NCBI RefSeq assembly: GCF_003056345.1
Contig: NZ_PYWB01000008.1
Span: forward strand, 186,001-250,000
Length of the DNA stretch: 64,000 bases
Source of the DNA: Devosia submarina
GTDB lineage: Bacteria > Pseudomonadota > Alphaproteobacteria > Rhizobiales > Devosiaceae
Direction of reading: 5' to 3'
Shown: one piece after another, positions 51,636 through 60,505 of the stretch
Layout: every line of letters begins with the position of its first letter
Position numbering within the stretch: position 1 is the stretch's first letter
Position numbers and translations under genes: made by a program
The notes under the pieces: generated by a model
The model's input: only the letters and a program-made list of their open reading frames with translations
What the model was told of the DNA's origin: nothing
The model's database searches: none

Positions 51636-52028
51636 TCAGGACGCGGAACGGCCGAGCGCCTGCTCTGGCGCGGGTTGCACGACGACGTCCTGCCCCACCT
51701 CGTTGGGCACATCGCCATTGTGCTCCGAGCGATCCCGGTAAAGCGCCGCGCGTGCCAGCAGCATCAGCGTGACGGGCGTTGTTACCGAAACAAACATCAG
51801 GATCAGCACTTCATGCACGGCCGGGCGCTGGCCGGAGACCGTGAAGTAGATGGCCGATGCCAGCGAAATGGTGATGCAGCCCATGCTGGTGCCCAGGGTC
51901 GGCGCGTGCACCCGGGCATAAAAACTGTTGAACCGGGCCATACCGAGGCAGCCCAGAAATGTGAACAGGCCGCCCAGAACCGACAAGGCGCCCACCACAA
52001 CAGCAACCCAGACCGGCACCTCGCTCAT
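51636..52028 (-). CDS. phaG: Mrp/Pha Na+(K+)/H+ antiporter subunit G
   Basis: The 130-residue product has three hydrophobic helices. It starts MSEVPVWVAVVVGALSVLGG and carries FTFLGCLGMARFNSFYARVHAPTLGTSMGC, the MnhG signature, followed by a soluble tail. It overlaps phaF by 4 bases. It is the last gene of the antiporter operon. Confidence 0.9.
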   Translation of the reverse strand: MSEVPVWVAVVVGALSVLGGLFTFLGCLGMARFNSFYARVHAPTLGTSMGCITISLASAIYFTVSGQRPAVHEVLILMFVSVTTPVTLMLLARAALYRDRSEHNGDVPNEVGQDVVVQPAPEQALGRSAS

Positions 52029-52306
52029 TCGATCACCTCGCCGCGCATCAGGAACTTGGCCAGCGCCACGGTTCCCACAAAGCTCAATACCCCGATTAGA
52101 AGCGCCACTTCGAAATAGATGTTGGAGCCCACTCGTATGCCGAACAAGATCAGCATCAGCATGGCGGCGACATAGAAGGCGTCCAGCGCCAGGATCCGAT
52201 CCTGCGCCCGCGGACCGCGCACCATGCGATAGGTGGCGGCCAACATGGCCAAGCCGGTCAGCAGATGCCCCACAAGCAGGCACCAATGAAGTATGGCTAT
52301 GCTCAT
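52025..52306 (-). CDS. phaF: Mrp/Pha antiporter subunit F
   Basis: The 93-residue, three-helix protein has the MnhF family stretch RMVRGPRAQDRILALDAFYV and a following hydrophobic helix. It overlaps phaE and phaG by 4 bases each. It is needed for assembly of the antiporter complex. Confidence 0.9.
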   Translation of the reverse strand: MSIAILHWCLLVGHLLTGLAMLAATYRMVRGPRAQDRILALDAFYVAAMLMLILFGIRVGSNIYFEVALLIGVLSFVGTVALAKFLMRGEVIE

Positions 52307-52788
52307 TGGAAAATCTCCAGCAGGAGGCGTTCATAGCGGTTCTTGACCGTGTCGGCCCAGGCGACTTCATCAACCATGTCGAGCACATGGATCAAAACCG
52401 TCCCGCGCGCCGCATCATATTCAAGCCACGCGCTGCCTGGCGTCGCCGTAATGATGCAGGCAAGAAGCGCAAGCCCGATGCGATCTTCCAGTGTTAGCGT
52501 CATGGATACAAAGCCTGAGTGGGCCGTGTGCTGCCCGCGCAGCACGATCAGCGCCACGGCAATGTTGGAGCGCAGCACGTCAATGGTCACAACAATGATC
52601 AGCCGAATGATGCTGCCGATCTTGCGCACACGCGGCCGGTGCGGATCCAGCGCCTTGAGGGCCCGGCCGGCCAACAGGGCAATCACCCCGCCGAGCAGGA
52701 TTTGCCCCAGGCCTAGCGATTGCTGCAGCAGCAACCAGAGCGCGAGGAGGCCAAACGAAAGAACGGGATAGGGCAGGATCTTGCTTAT
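52303..52788 (-). CDS. phaE: Mrp/Pha antiporter subunit E, predicted ATA start
   Basis: Read from 52788 the product is about 161 residues, the normal MnhE length. It starts (M)SKILPYPVLSFGLLALWLL, matching MnhE proteins from their first residue. The first codon is ATA, in a CCATAAG junction overlapping the phaD TAA; GGAGG lies 7 bases upstream. The nearest ordinary start, TTG 52734, would cut 18 residues and has no ribosome site. No ATG, GTG or TTG lies in frame close upstream. Later blocks such as TPGSAWLEYD and HVLDMVDE are typical of the family. Confidence 0.85.
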   Translation of the reverse strand: MSKILPYPVLSFGLLALWLLLQQSLGLGQILLGGVIALLAGRALKALDPHRPRVRKIGSIIRLIIVVTIDVLRSNIAVALIVLRGQHTAHSGFVSMTLTLEDRIGLALLACIITATPGSAWLEYDAARGTVLIHVLDMVDEVAWADTVKNRYERLLLEIFQ

Positions 52789-54413
52789 GGCGTCGCCTCC
52801 TCTATCTCGACCACCAAGGGTGTTTCCAGCACCTGGGGGATCTGCCCGGCCGGCGCATAAAGCTGGTCAACAATGGCCTGCGTATAGCCAAGCGCCGGCC
52901 CTGCCATCAGCGTCGCCACAACAGTCAGCGCCAGCAGCAGGATCACCGGCGCAATCTCAATCACCCGCACCGGCGCCGGCCGCTCAGACATGGTGGCCCA
53001 AAAAATGTTGATCCAGGTACGCGTGAGCGCCACCAGCGCCGCAAAGCCCGAAAAGATCACCAATCCCGCCAGCCACCATGCCCCAGCGGGAACTTCGGCG
53101 ACCTCGGCAAGGCCCAGCGGATTGAAGACGGCTGAGATAATCGCGAACTTTGCCACGAATCCCGCAAGCGGCGGAAGGCCCGCAATCAACAGCATGCAAA
53201 TGGCAAAACTGATGCTGAGCACGGCAAGCGTTGCCGGAATGGCCACGCCGACTTCGGCCTCCTCGTCCACGTCCTCATCGTCACCATAAGCTTCCATGGT
53301 GATGGCCAAAACGTCCGCGCCTTCGATGCGGACCCGGTCCAGCAATTCGGCCAGCATGAAAAAGGCGCTGATCGCGATGGTCGAGACCACAAGGTAAAAC
53401 AAGGCACCGCTGGTCGCCCCGGCATTGCCCATTCCCAGCGTCGCCAGGAGCGTTCCGGAGGAAACAATAATCGAATAGCTTGCAAGGCGCGGCGTGGTCT
53501 GCGCGGCAAGCACGCCGACCGAGCCAAAGGCCAGCGTCGCTATGCCCCCGATCAGCAAAACATTCTGCCCAAAGCCTGCCGAAGCGCCCGCTTCGGCGCC
53601 AAACGCTAGCGTGGAAACACGCAACACGGCATAGACGCCAACCTTGGTCATGATGGCAAAGACGGCGGCCACGGGCGCAGCTGCTGCGGAATAGGAGGTC
53701 GGCAGCCAGAAGCCCAGCGGCCACATGCCCGCCTTGATCAGGAACGCCACGCCCAGAATGGCCGCCCCGCTTTCCACCAAAACCCTGTCCTGCTCGCCCA
53801 GTCCCGCGATCTTGTCGGCTAGGTCCGCCATGTTAAGCGTGCCGGCAATGCCATAGATCAGCGCGGCCCCGATCAGAAACAGAAAGGACGCGCCAAGATT
53901 GACGGCGATATAGTGCAGCGAGGCCCTCACTCGCGTCGCGCCCTGCCCATGGAGCGCCAAACCATAGGACGCTGCCAGCATCACCTCGAAAAACACGAAG
54001 AGGTTGAAGATGTCGCCCGTAAGGAACGCACCATTGATGCCCATCAGCAAGAACTGGAACAGCGAATGGAAGCTGCTGCCCGCCATGTGCCAGCGCGCCA
54101 GCGAATAGCACAGGGTCGCAAGCCCCAGGATTGCGGTCAGCAGCACCATCATGGCCGAAAGCCGGTCCGCAACCAGCACGATACCGAAGGGCGCGGGCCA
54201 ATTGCCCACCGCATAGCTCTCCAGCACCCCACTTGGCTGTGCATTGGCCTGGCTCATCAGCAACACGGCGAGAAGCACCAGCAGCACGGCGGATCCAAGG
54301 CTGATCAGCGCGCGGGCATTGCGCAGCCGATCGTCAAACATCAGCAGCAAGGCGCCAGTTGCCATGGGCAATAGGATCGGCAGGATGACCAGATGGTCGA
54401 GGATGCTGTTCAC
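52785..54413 (-). CDS. phaD: Mrp/Pha antiporter subunit D
   Basis: The 542-residue product has about fourteen helices of the NuoL/M/N type. It carries the proton-channel residues within FKAGMWPLGFWLPTSYSAAAAPVAA-like IKAGMWPLGFWLP, and GDIFNLFVFFEVMLAASYGL. The ATGA junction with phaC and the 4-base overlap with phaE mark tight coupling. It forms one of the two proton-translocating modules. Confidence 0.93.
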   Translation of the reverse strand: MNSILDHLVILPILLPMATGALLLMFDDRLRNARALISLGSAVLLVLLAVLLMSQANAQPSGVLESYAVGNWPAPFGIVLVADRLSAMMVLLTAILGLATLCYSLARWHMAGSSFHSLFQFLLMGINGAFLTGDIFNLFVFFEVMLAASYGLALHGQGATRVRASLHYIAVNLGASFLFLIGAALIYGIAGTLNMADLADKIAGLGEQDRVLVESGAAILGVAFLIKAGMWPLGFWLPTSYSAAAAPVAAVFAIMTKVGVYAVLRVSTLAFGAEAGASAGFGQNVLLIGGIATLAFGSVGVLAAQTTPRLASYSIIVSSGTLLATLGMGNAGATSGALFYLVVSTIAISAFFMLAELLDRVRIEGADVLAITMEAYGDDEDVDEEAEVGVAIPATLAVLSISFAICMLLIAGLPPLAGFVAKFAIISAVFNPLGLAEVAEVPAGAWWLAGLVIFSGFAALVALTRTWINIFWATMSERPAPVRVIEIAPVILLLALTVVATLMAGPALGYTQAIVDQLYAPAGQIPQVLETPLVVEIEEATP

Positions 54414-54751
54414 CGCCGCTCCCTCCCATCCACATGGTCGGTTCCCGTAAGGCCGCGCGCTGCGAGCAGGACAACCAGAAACAGTGCCGTCATGGCAAAG
54501 CCGATCACGATAGCCGTCAGCACCAGCGCCTGTGGCACCGGGTCGGTGTAAAGCGAGGGATCAACCACCCCATCCTTGCTCAATACCGGCGCGGCGCCAA
54601 CGCGCAGCCGCCCCATGGCAAATATGAATAGGTTCACTGCATAGGACAGCAGCGACAGGCCAATAATCACCTGGAAGGTGCGCGGCCGCAGCATGAGGTA
54701 AACCCCGCAGCTGGCCATAACGCCAATGCTGACTGCCAGAACAAGTTCCAT
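54410..54751 (-). CDS. phaC: Mrp/Pha antiporter subunit C
   Basis: The 113-residue protein has three helices and NuoK-like motifs: GVYLMLRPRTFQVIIGLSLLSYAVNLFIF, and DPVPQALVLTAIVIGFAMTA. It overlaps phaAB by one base and phaD by 4 bases. It is the NuoK homologue of the antiporter. Confidence 0.92.
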   Translation of the reverse strand: MELVLAVSIGVMASCGVYLMLRPRTFQVIIGLSLLSYAVNLFIFAMGRLRVGAAPVLSKDGVVDPSLYTDPVPQALVLTAIVIGFAMTALFLVVLLAARGLTGTDHVDGRERR

Positions 54752-57696
54752 CAGCGGGCCTCCACCGGCGCATCGGGTGACACTTCGGCTTCGGGCACAG
54801 GCTGCACAGGCCGGCGCGCCGCCTTTGGCGAGCGGATGGACTGGTGCGCCAGCGCGATCAGGATCAGCACGGTGGCCCCGATCACAAGCACGAACACACC
54901 AAGGTCAAACAGCAGCGCACTAGCCATCGGTACCCGCCCGATCAGGGGCAGGTCGGCATATTGGAAGGCTGTCGTCATGAAGGGATAGCCCAGCGCCAGG
55001 GACACCACCCCCACAAGGAGCGCCAGCAGCAGGCCGCTGCCGATCCAGCGCACGGGCAGGATGCGCAATCGATCCTCCACCCAGCGCGTACCGCCAGCCA
55101 TGTACTGAAGGATAAACCCGATCGACATCACGATCCCGGCCGCAAAACCGCCGCCGGGCTGGTCATGCCCGCGCAGGAACAGGTGCAGCGCCAGGACGAT
55201 AATGATGGGGAACATCCACTGCATGATCACGCCCGGCAGCAGCAGATATTCGTTGACCGTGTCGCCCAGCTTGCGCTCGGGCACCCGGTCATCAAAGGCA
55301 TTCTGGATCAATTGCTGCTCGGGCTTGTTGATGGATTCCGCTGCCGGGCGGAACCGGCGCAGAATGGCAAAGACGGTCACCGCCACAATGCCCAGAACCG
55401 TGATTTCGCCCAGCGTGTCAAAGGCGCGGAAGTCCACCAGCATGACGTTGACCACGTTGGTGCCCCCGCCCAGCGCATAGGCGTTTTGGAGGAAAAACTC
55501 GGAAATCCCCGGCAACGGCTGGCGCAGCATCACCGCATAGGACAAGAGCGCCATGCCCAGCCCCGCCGCACCGGCCAGCGCCACATCGCGATAGCGCCGC
55601 AGGCGCACCTGGCGCAGCACCACTTCATCGCGCATGTCTTCCACCCGCTTGGGCAGCCAGCGCAGCCCCAGCAGGATCAAAACGGTGGTGACGATCTCCA
55701 CCAGCAATTGGGTAATTGCCAGATCGGGCGCCGAGAACCACACAAAGGTCATGCAGGTGACAAGCCCCGTCCCACCCAGCAGAACCAGCGCCACCAGCCG
55801 GTGGAACTTGGCCTGCTGCGCCGCCATCACCGCGCAGATGATGCCGATCAGCCAAAGCAGCGCAAACACCGGATCGAACCCCTCAAGGGCGAGATCAACA
55901 CGCCCAAGCCGCCCGGCGAGCACCGCCCCTGCCGCAGCGCTCGCCGCCAGAAACAGCAAGAACATCTGCGGCTGCAATCGACGCGTGCCGAAAAGGCTCT
56001 CCAGTCGCCGCGCCCATTTGGTGGTGAGCGTCAGCATGATGCGCTCGAAAATGCGCTTGCCCTTGAGCCGGCGCAGCAGCGGCGGCCCCTCTATGCCCTT
56101 TTGCAGATAGGCATGCAGCAGCCAGTAAAGCAGCGCCCCACCGGCCAGTGCCACCCCGCTCATCACGATGGCCCAATTAAAGCCATGCCACACCGAAAGG
56201 CTGTAATAGGGCGTGTCGGGTCCCGTCACCGAAATCACGGCGCTGGCGAGATAGGGCCCGATGGTGATGCCCGGCACCATCCCCACCACAAGGCACAGCA
56301 GAACCAGGATTTCGATCGGCCGCCGCATCAGTGCCGGCGGCTCATGGGGCACCTTGTCGAGCCCCTCGGGCGGCGGTCCGAAAAACACGCCATGCACGAA
56401 GCGCAAGGAATAGGTCACGGCAAACAGACTACCGATCGTCGCGCCCAGCGGCAGGGCAATATTAACGAAAGGATTGGCGTCGCGCTGCGCCGTTTCGGCG
56501 AAAAACATTTCCTTGGAAATAAAGCCATTCAGCAGCGGCACGCCCGCCATGGCCGCACTCGCCACCATGGCCAGCGTCGCCGTAAACGGAATAAAGCGGA
56601 ACAATCCGCTTAAGCGCCTGATATCGCGCGTGCCGGTTTCATGGTCGATGATCCCCGCAGCCATGAACAGGGAGGCCTTGAAGGTCGCGTGGTTGGCGAT
56701 ATGGAAGATCGCGGCAACACAAGCCAGTGGGCTCGACATGCCCAGAAGCGCCGTGATGAGCCCCAGATGGCTGATCGTGGAATAGGCAAGAAGCCCCTTG
56801 AGATCCGTCTGGAATATAGCGGCAAAGCCCGCAAAGATCAGCGTGGCAAGCCCGGCAAACGTGACGATCCAGAACCATTCATCGGTCCCCGCCATCACCG
56901 GCCAAAGCCGCACAAGGAGGAACACCCCCGCCTTCACCATGGTCGCGGAATGCAGATACGCCGAAACCGGCGTCGGCGCCGCCATGGCATGGGGCAGCCA
57001 GAAATGGAACGGGAACTGCGCCGATTTGGTGAGCGCCCCCATCAGCACCAGCAGCAGCGCTGGCAGGTAAAGCGAATGGTTGCGGATCGCATCGCCCGAT
57101 TGGAGCACCACATCGAGGTCATAGCTGCCAACGATATGCCCGATGATCAGCATGCCACCAAGCAGGCACAATCCCCCGAGCCCCGTCACGGTTAGCGCCA
57201 TGCGCGCGCCATCGCGCGCCTGCCCCAAATGGAACCAATAGCCGATCAGCAGGAACGAGCTGATGGATGTCAGCTCCCAGAACAGCACCAATTGAATGAT
57301 GTTGCCCGACAGGACCAGGCCCAGCATGGACCCCATGAAAAGGAGGAAAAACGCGAAAAACCGCGGCACGGGATCGGCAGGGGACATGTAGTAGCGCGCA
57401 TAAAGCACCACCAGAAAGCCAACGCCGGTCACCAGGATACCGAACAGCCAGGAAAATCCATCCAGCCGCAGCACCAGGTTCAGCCCAAGCGCGGGCACCC
57501 AATTGATCTCCTCGCGCAGCACATTGCCATCGGTGATCTGCGGATAAAGCCAGATCATGGCCGCAAACCCAAGCGCCGCCACGGCGCCCGACACCCATGC
57601 TTCCATGCTCCGTGCATTCCTCGGCATCACCGCCACCAAGAGGGCAGCCATGAAGGGCAGGAGCAGAAGCACGATCAGCAAAAAGGACGGCGTCAT
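54751..57696 (-). CDS. phaAB: Mrp/Pha antiporter fused subunit A-B
   Basis: The product is about 981 residues. The long NuoL-like MnhA part (to about 640) has WELTSISSFLLIGYW, TKSAQFPFHFWLPHAMAAPTPVSAYLHSATMVKAG and YSTISHLGLI. A DUF4040/MnhB-type region (about 650-960) follows with WFSAPDLAITQLLVEIVT, DFRAFDTLGEITVLGIVAV and GHDQPGGGFAAGI. The fusion of A and B is the group 2 Mrp arrangement common in alphaproteobacteria. ATG 57696 is preferred over GTG 57711. It heads the operon. Confidence 0.93.
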   Translation of the reverse strand: MTPSFLLIVLLLLPFMAALLVAVMPRNARSMEAWVSGAVAALGFAAMIWLYPQITDGNVLREEINWVPALGLNLVLRLDGFSWLFGILVTGVGFLVVLYARYYMSPADPVPRFFAFFLLFMGSMLGLVLSGNIIQLVLFWELTSISSFLLIGYWFHLGQARDGARMALTVTGLGGLCLLGGMLIIGHIVGSYDLDVVLQSGDAIRNHSLYLPALLLVLMGALTKSAQFPFHFWLPHAMAAPTPVSAYLHSATMVKAGVFLLVRLWPVMAGTDEWFWIVTFAGLATLIFAGFAAIFQTDLKGLLAYSTISHLGLITALLGMSSPLACVAAIFHIANHATFKASLFMAAGIIDHETGTRDIRRLSGLFRFIPFTATLAMVASAAMAGVPLLNGFISKEMFFAETAQRDANPFVNIALPLGATIGSLFAVTYSLRFVHGVFFGPPPEGLDKVPHEPPALMRRPIEILVLLCLVVGMVPGITIGPYLASAVISVTGPDTPYYSLSVWHGFNWAIVMSGVALAGGALLYWLLHAYLQKGIEGPPLLRRLKGKRIFERIMLTLTTKWARRLESLFGTRRLQPQMFLLFLAASAAAGAVLAGRLGRVDLALEGFDPVFALLWLIGIICAVMAAQQAKFHRLVALVLLGGTGLVTCMTFVWFSAPDLAITQLLVEIVTTVLILLGLRWLPKRVEDMRDEVVLRQVRLRRYRDVALAGAAGLGMALLSYAVMLRQPLPGISEFFLQNAYALGGGTNVVNVMLVDFRAFDTLGEITVLGIVAVTVFAILRRFRPAAESINKPEQQLIQNAFDDRVPERKLGDTVNEYLLLPGVIMQWMFPIIIVLALHLFLRGHDQPGGGFAAGIVMSIGFILQYMAGGTRWVEDRLRILPVRWIGSGLLLALLVGVVSLALGYPFMTTAFQYADLPLIGRVPMASALLFDLGVFVLVIGATVLILIALAHQSIRSPKAARRPVQPVPEAEVSPDAPVEAR

Positions 57697-58115
57697 TATC
57701 GGGGCGGGCACCTTTTATGATGGTCTGGAAATCAGCTGGGATTTCCAATGCTTGTTACTGCAGACGTGGCGAAGCGCAACCCGAAACATTGTCGCGGAAC
57801 CCATAATTTCGCGAACTGGGCGAAGGCCATATCAGCCCCGCGGCTCATGTTGGTCCACACACCGTTCCGGAGCAGCGCCATGCCACCCCTGGACGGCAAC
57901 GTGACTATCCCGATTTGGTTCAGCACCACCTGCTCGCCAACAAGCATGACCATCTCTCTCGTGCCAGACCCGGTTGCTGCGAGGTAACTGCAGTTTCCAA
58001 AAGGAACCTGGAGCAACAAAAAGTGCCGTCTTGCGCAGCACCCTTCTGCCATCTAGTGAGAGAACAGTCACTAATGGTGACCAACTAACTGTTTGTTCCT
58101 TTAAGGCCCATTAAC
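57697..58115. other. Intergenic region between antiporter operon and azoreductase
   Basis: About 400 bases with no coding frame I can support. Short open frames exist on both strands but none resembles a known family. The right end (58055-58093) holds nested inverted repeats. It must contain divergent promoters for phaAB and azoR. Confidence 0.6.
58063..58093. promoter_or_regulatory. Nested inverted repeats upstream of azoR
   Basis: GTCAC (58067-58071) and GTGAC (58077-58081) are inverted around TAATG. Outer arms AACAGT (58063-58068) and ACTGTT (58088-58093) are also inverted. The array lies 22-53 bases before the azoR start, where a repressor or activator would act. The binding protein is not identifiable here. 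Confidence 0.5.
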
Positions 58116-58784
58116 ATGAAAAACATCTTCCGTCTCGACGCCAGCATTCGCCGGGAAGGCTCCGTTACCCGTGCTGTGGCCGACACGCTGCAGGCGAGCA
58201 TCGAGGGCCGGCTGGGCGAAAGCCGGGTTAAAAGGCGTGATGTGGGCCTCTTTCCCCTGCCCGCTACTGCTTGGGCCGCGAGTGCCCTAGCCGGCTTTGT
58301 GCCGGAAGATCAGCGTTCCCTCGAGCAAAAAGAAGCTCAAAAGCTGGCAGCCGAACTCGCCGACGAACTTGTCGACGCCCAGGCATTTATCTTTGCCATT
58401 CCCCTCTACAATTTTGGCGTCTCCCAGCACGCTAAGACCTGGGTCGACATCCTCCTGACCGATCCGCGCTTTGCGCCCGGTGCTCCCAGGCTCCTCGCCG
58501 GCCGCCCCGCTTTCCTCGTTGTGGCCCGCGGTGGCGGCTATGGCGCAGGCACGCCCCGCCATGGCTGGGACCATGCCACGGGCTGGCTGCTGCGCATCCT
58601 GCGCGATGTTATGGAACTCAACGTTGAGCTGATCGAAGCCGAGCTGACCCTTGCCGATGTCACCCCGGCCATGGCCAGCCTGCGCGAACTTGCCGCACAA
58701 AACCTGCAGGACGCCCATGGCGCTGCCGCCCGGCACGGCGAAAAACTCGCAAGCCTGCTTGCCCCCGGCATTGCGGCGGAATAG
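58116..58784 (+). CDS. azoR: FMN-dependent NAD(P)H:quinone/azo oxidoreductase
   Basis: The 222-residue flavodoxin-like protein has IFRLDASIRREGSVTRAVAD (phosphate-binding), IPLYNFGVSQHAKTWVDILL and VVARGGGYG. It reduces quinones or azo compounds with two electrons, protecting against electrophiles. TTAAGG upstream is a weak ribosome site. Inverted repeats just before the gene suggest it is regulated, as many azoR genes are by quinone-sensing repressors. Confidence 0.88.
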   Translation: MKNIFRLDASIRREGSVTRAVADTLQASIEGRLGESRVKRRDVGLFPLPATAWAASALAGFVPEDQRSLEQKEAQKLAAELADELVDAQAFIFAIPLYNFGVSQHAKTWVDILLTDPRFAPGAPRLLAGRPAFLVVARGGGYGAGTPRHGWDHATGWLLRILRDVMELNVELIEAELTLADVTPAMASLRELAAQNLQDAHGAAARHGEKLASLLAPGIAAE

Positions 58785-58867
58785 CCAAGAAAGCAACGGC
58801 CCTGCGTTCTCGAGTGTTTCCCTCCCGAGAACGCGCTGCATTCCACGCAAACGAAACGAGGCGAGCC

Positions 58868-59890
58868 ATGAAGAAGATCGGTTTTTTGTCGTTCGGGCAC
58901 TGGAATCCCTCGCCCCATTCGCAAACCCGCACCGCCGCCGATGCCCTGCTCCAGGCCATTGACCTTGCGGTCGCCGCCGAAGAGCTCGGTGCCGACGGCG
59001 CCTATTTCCGGGTGCATCACTTTGCTCGGCAATACGCTTCGCCCTTTCCGCTGCTGGCCGCTGCGGGCGCCAAGACCAAGCGCATCGAACTTGGTACCGC
59101 CGTTATCGACATGCGCTACGAAAATCCCATGTACATGGCTGAAGACGCCGGTGCCGCCGATCTGATTGCGGGCGGGCGCCTCCAGCTTGGCATCAGCCGC
59201 GGTTCACCCGAACAGGTTATCGATGGCTGGCGCTATTTTGGCTACGCGCCCCCTGAAGGGGGCACTGACGCCGACATGGCGCGCCAGCATGCCGAAGTCT
59301 TTCTTCAGGTCCTGCGCGGCCAGGGCTTCGCCGAGCCCAATCCACGCCCCATGTTCCCTAACCCACCCGGCCTGCTTCGCCTCGAGCCACACAGCGAAGG
59401 CTTGATCGATCGCATCTGGTGGGGCGCCGGCTCCGACGACACCGCCCGCTGGGCCGCCCGGCTCGGCATGAACCTGCAAAGCTCCACCCTCAAGAACGAT
59501 GAAACCGGCGAGCCCTTTCACATCCAGCAGGCCCGTCAGATCCGTGCTTATCGCGAAGCCTGGAAAGAAGCCGGCCACACCCGCGAACCCCGCGTTTCCG
59601 TCAGCCGCAGCATCTTCGCCCTCGTCAATGACCAGGACCGCGCCTATTTCGGCACCGGCCGCAACGAGCAGGACCAAGTGGGCTTCATCGACGAAAACAC
59701 CCGCGCCATTTTCGGCCGCGGCTACACCGGCGAACCCGATCAGCTGATCGATCTCCTGCGCACCGACGAAGCGATCGCAGAAGCCGACACCCTGCTCCTC
59801 ACAATCCCCAATCAGCTCGGCGTCAGCTACAACGCTCACGTCATCGAATCCATCCTCACCCACATAGCCCCGGCACTGGGCTGGCGCTAA
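58868..59890 (+). CDS. Luciferase-like (LLM) flavin-dependent monooxygenase
   Basis: The 340-residue product starts MKKIGFLSFGHWNPS, preceded by GAGGCGAG. The luciferase-family TIM barrel is seen in RVHHFARQYASPFPLLAAAGAKTKRIELGTAVIDMRYENP, LIAGGRLQLGISRGSPEQV, and HVIESILTHIAPAL. Such enzymes use reduced flavin and oxygen on small organic substrates. It follows azoR by 83 bases, so one could supply reduced flavin or share control. The substrate is unknown. Confidence 0.87.
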   Translation: MKKIGFLSFGHWNPSPHSQTRTAADALLQAIDLAVAAEELGADGAYFRVHHFARQYASPFPLLAAAGAKTKRIELGTAVIDMRYENPMYMAEDAGAADLIAGGRLQLGISRGSPEQVIDGWRYFGYAPPEGGTDADMARQHAEVFLQVLRGQGFAEPNPRPMFPNPPGLLRLEPHSEGLIDRIWWGAGSDDTARWAARLGMNLQSSTLKNDETGEPFHIQQARQIRAYREAWKEAGHTREPRVSVSRSIFALVNDQDRAYFGTGRNEQDQVGFIDENTRAIFGRGYTGEPDQLIDLLRTDEAIAEADTLLLTIPNQLGVSYNAHVIESILTHIAPALGWR

Positions 59891-59998
59891 AGGGCGATCA
59901 AACCGAAAACATCTTCCGCTCGGGCAGGGCGCACTTCCATGGGCGATCCTCTTGGGTCAACTTCTTTCGCGACACGAGCTGCGAACAACGAGCGCCCC

Positions 59999-60505
59999 AT
60001 GGCCGTAGAGATCAAGCCCATCGCAATGCAATATTTCGACGGTTTCTACCGGGCGCTCGACATTGTAGCCCGCGAACGGCGTTTTCTTTCATCCGACCAA
60101 GCTCCACCCTATGAAAGCGCCGCAAACTTCGTGGCCGGCAACATCAAGACTGGCAATCTCCAGTTCGTCGCCCTGGATGGATCCAGCGTAGTCGGCTGGT
60201 GCGATATCTGCCGGCAGGGCAACACCTTTTTTCGCCATTGCGGCACGCTCGGCATGGGCATCCTCCCTGAGTACCGCGGGCAAGGCATCGGCGGCAGATT
60301 GCTGGCGACCACCCTCCAGGCTGCCCGAACCAGCCGCTTTCACCGCGTTCAACTCGAAGTTTTCGCCACCAATAGGGAAGCGATGGCGCTTTACCGCAAG
60401 CATGGTTTCATTCTTGAGGGCACCCGAAAGATGGCAGCGCTGATCGACGGACAGGGCATTGACATCCACCTCATGGCCATCACCGACCAAGCCGAAGGGG
60501 GCTAA
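59999..60505 (+). CDS. GNAT family N-acetyltransferase
   Basis: About 168 residues. It includes the acetyl-CoA-binding loop GILPEYRGQGIGGRLLATTL and the C-terminal LEVFATNREAMALYRKHGFILEG of the RimI/YjgM type. It transfers an acetyl group to an amine; target unknown. The start may be 59999 or the in-frame ATG at 59939. Its stop overlaps the convergent HARP-like gene by 4 bases. Confidence 0.85.
   Translation: MAVEIKPIAMQYFDGFYRALDIVARERRFLSSDQAPPYESAANFVAGNIKTGNLQFVALDGSSVVGWCDICRQGNTFFRHCGTLGMGILPEYRGQGIGGRLLATTLQAARTSRFHRVQLEVFATNREAMALYRKHGFILEGTRKMAALIDGQGIDIHLMAITDQAEGG

Noticed and set aside
54844..56613. 589-codon plus-strand frame over phaAB
   Set aside because: Gln/His/Arg-rich mirror of a membrane protein with no motifs; phaAB on the minus strand is unmistakable.
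57732..58052. 106-codon minus-strand frame in the gap before azoR
   Set aside because: No family resemblance or ribosome site; overlapping frames on both strands are equally open, so coding status is unsupported.
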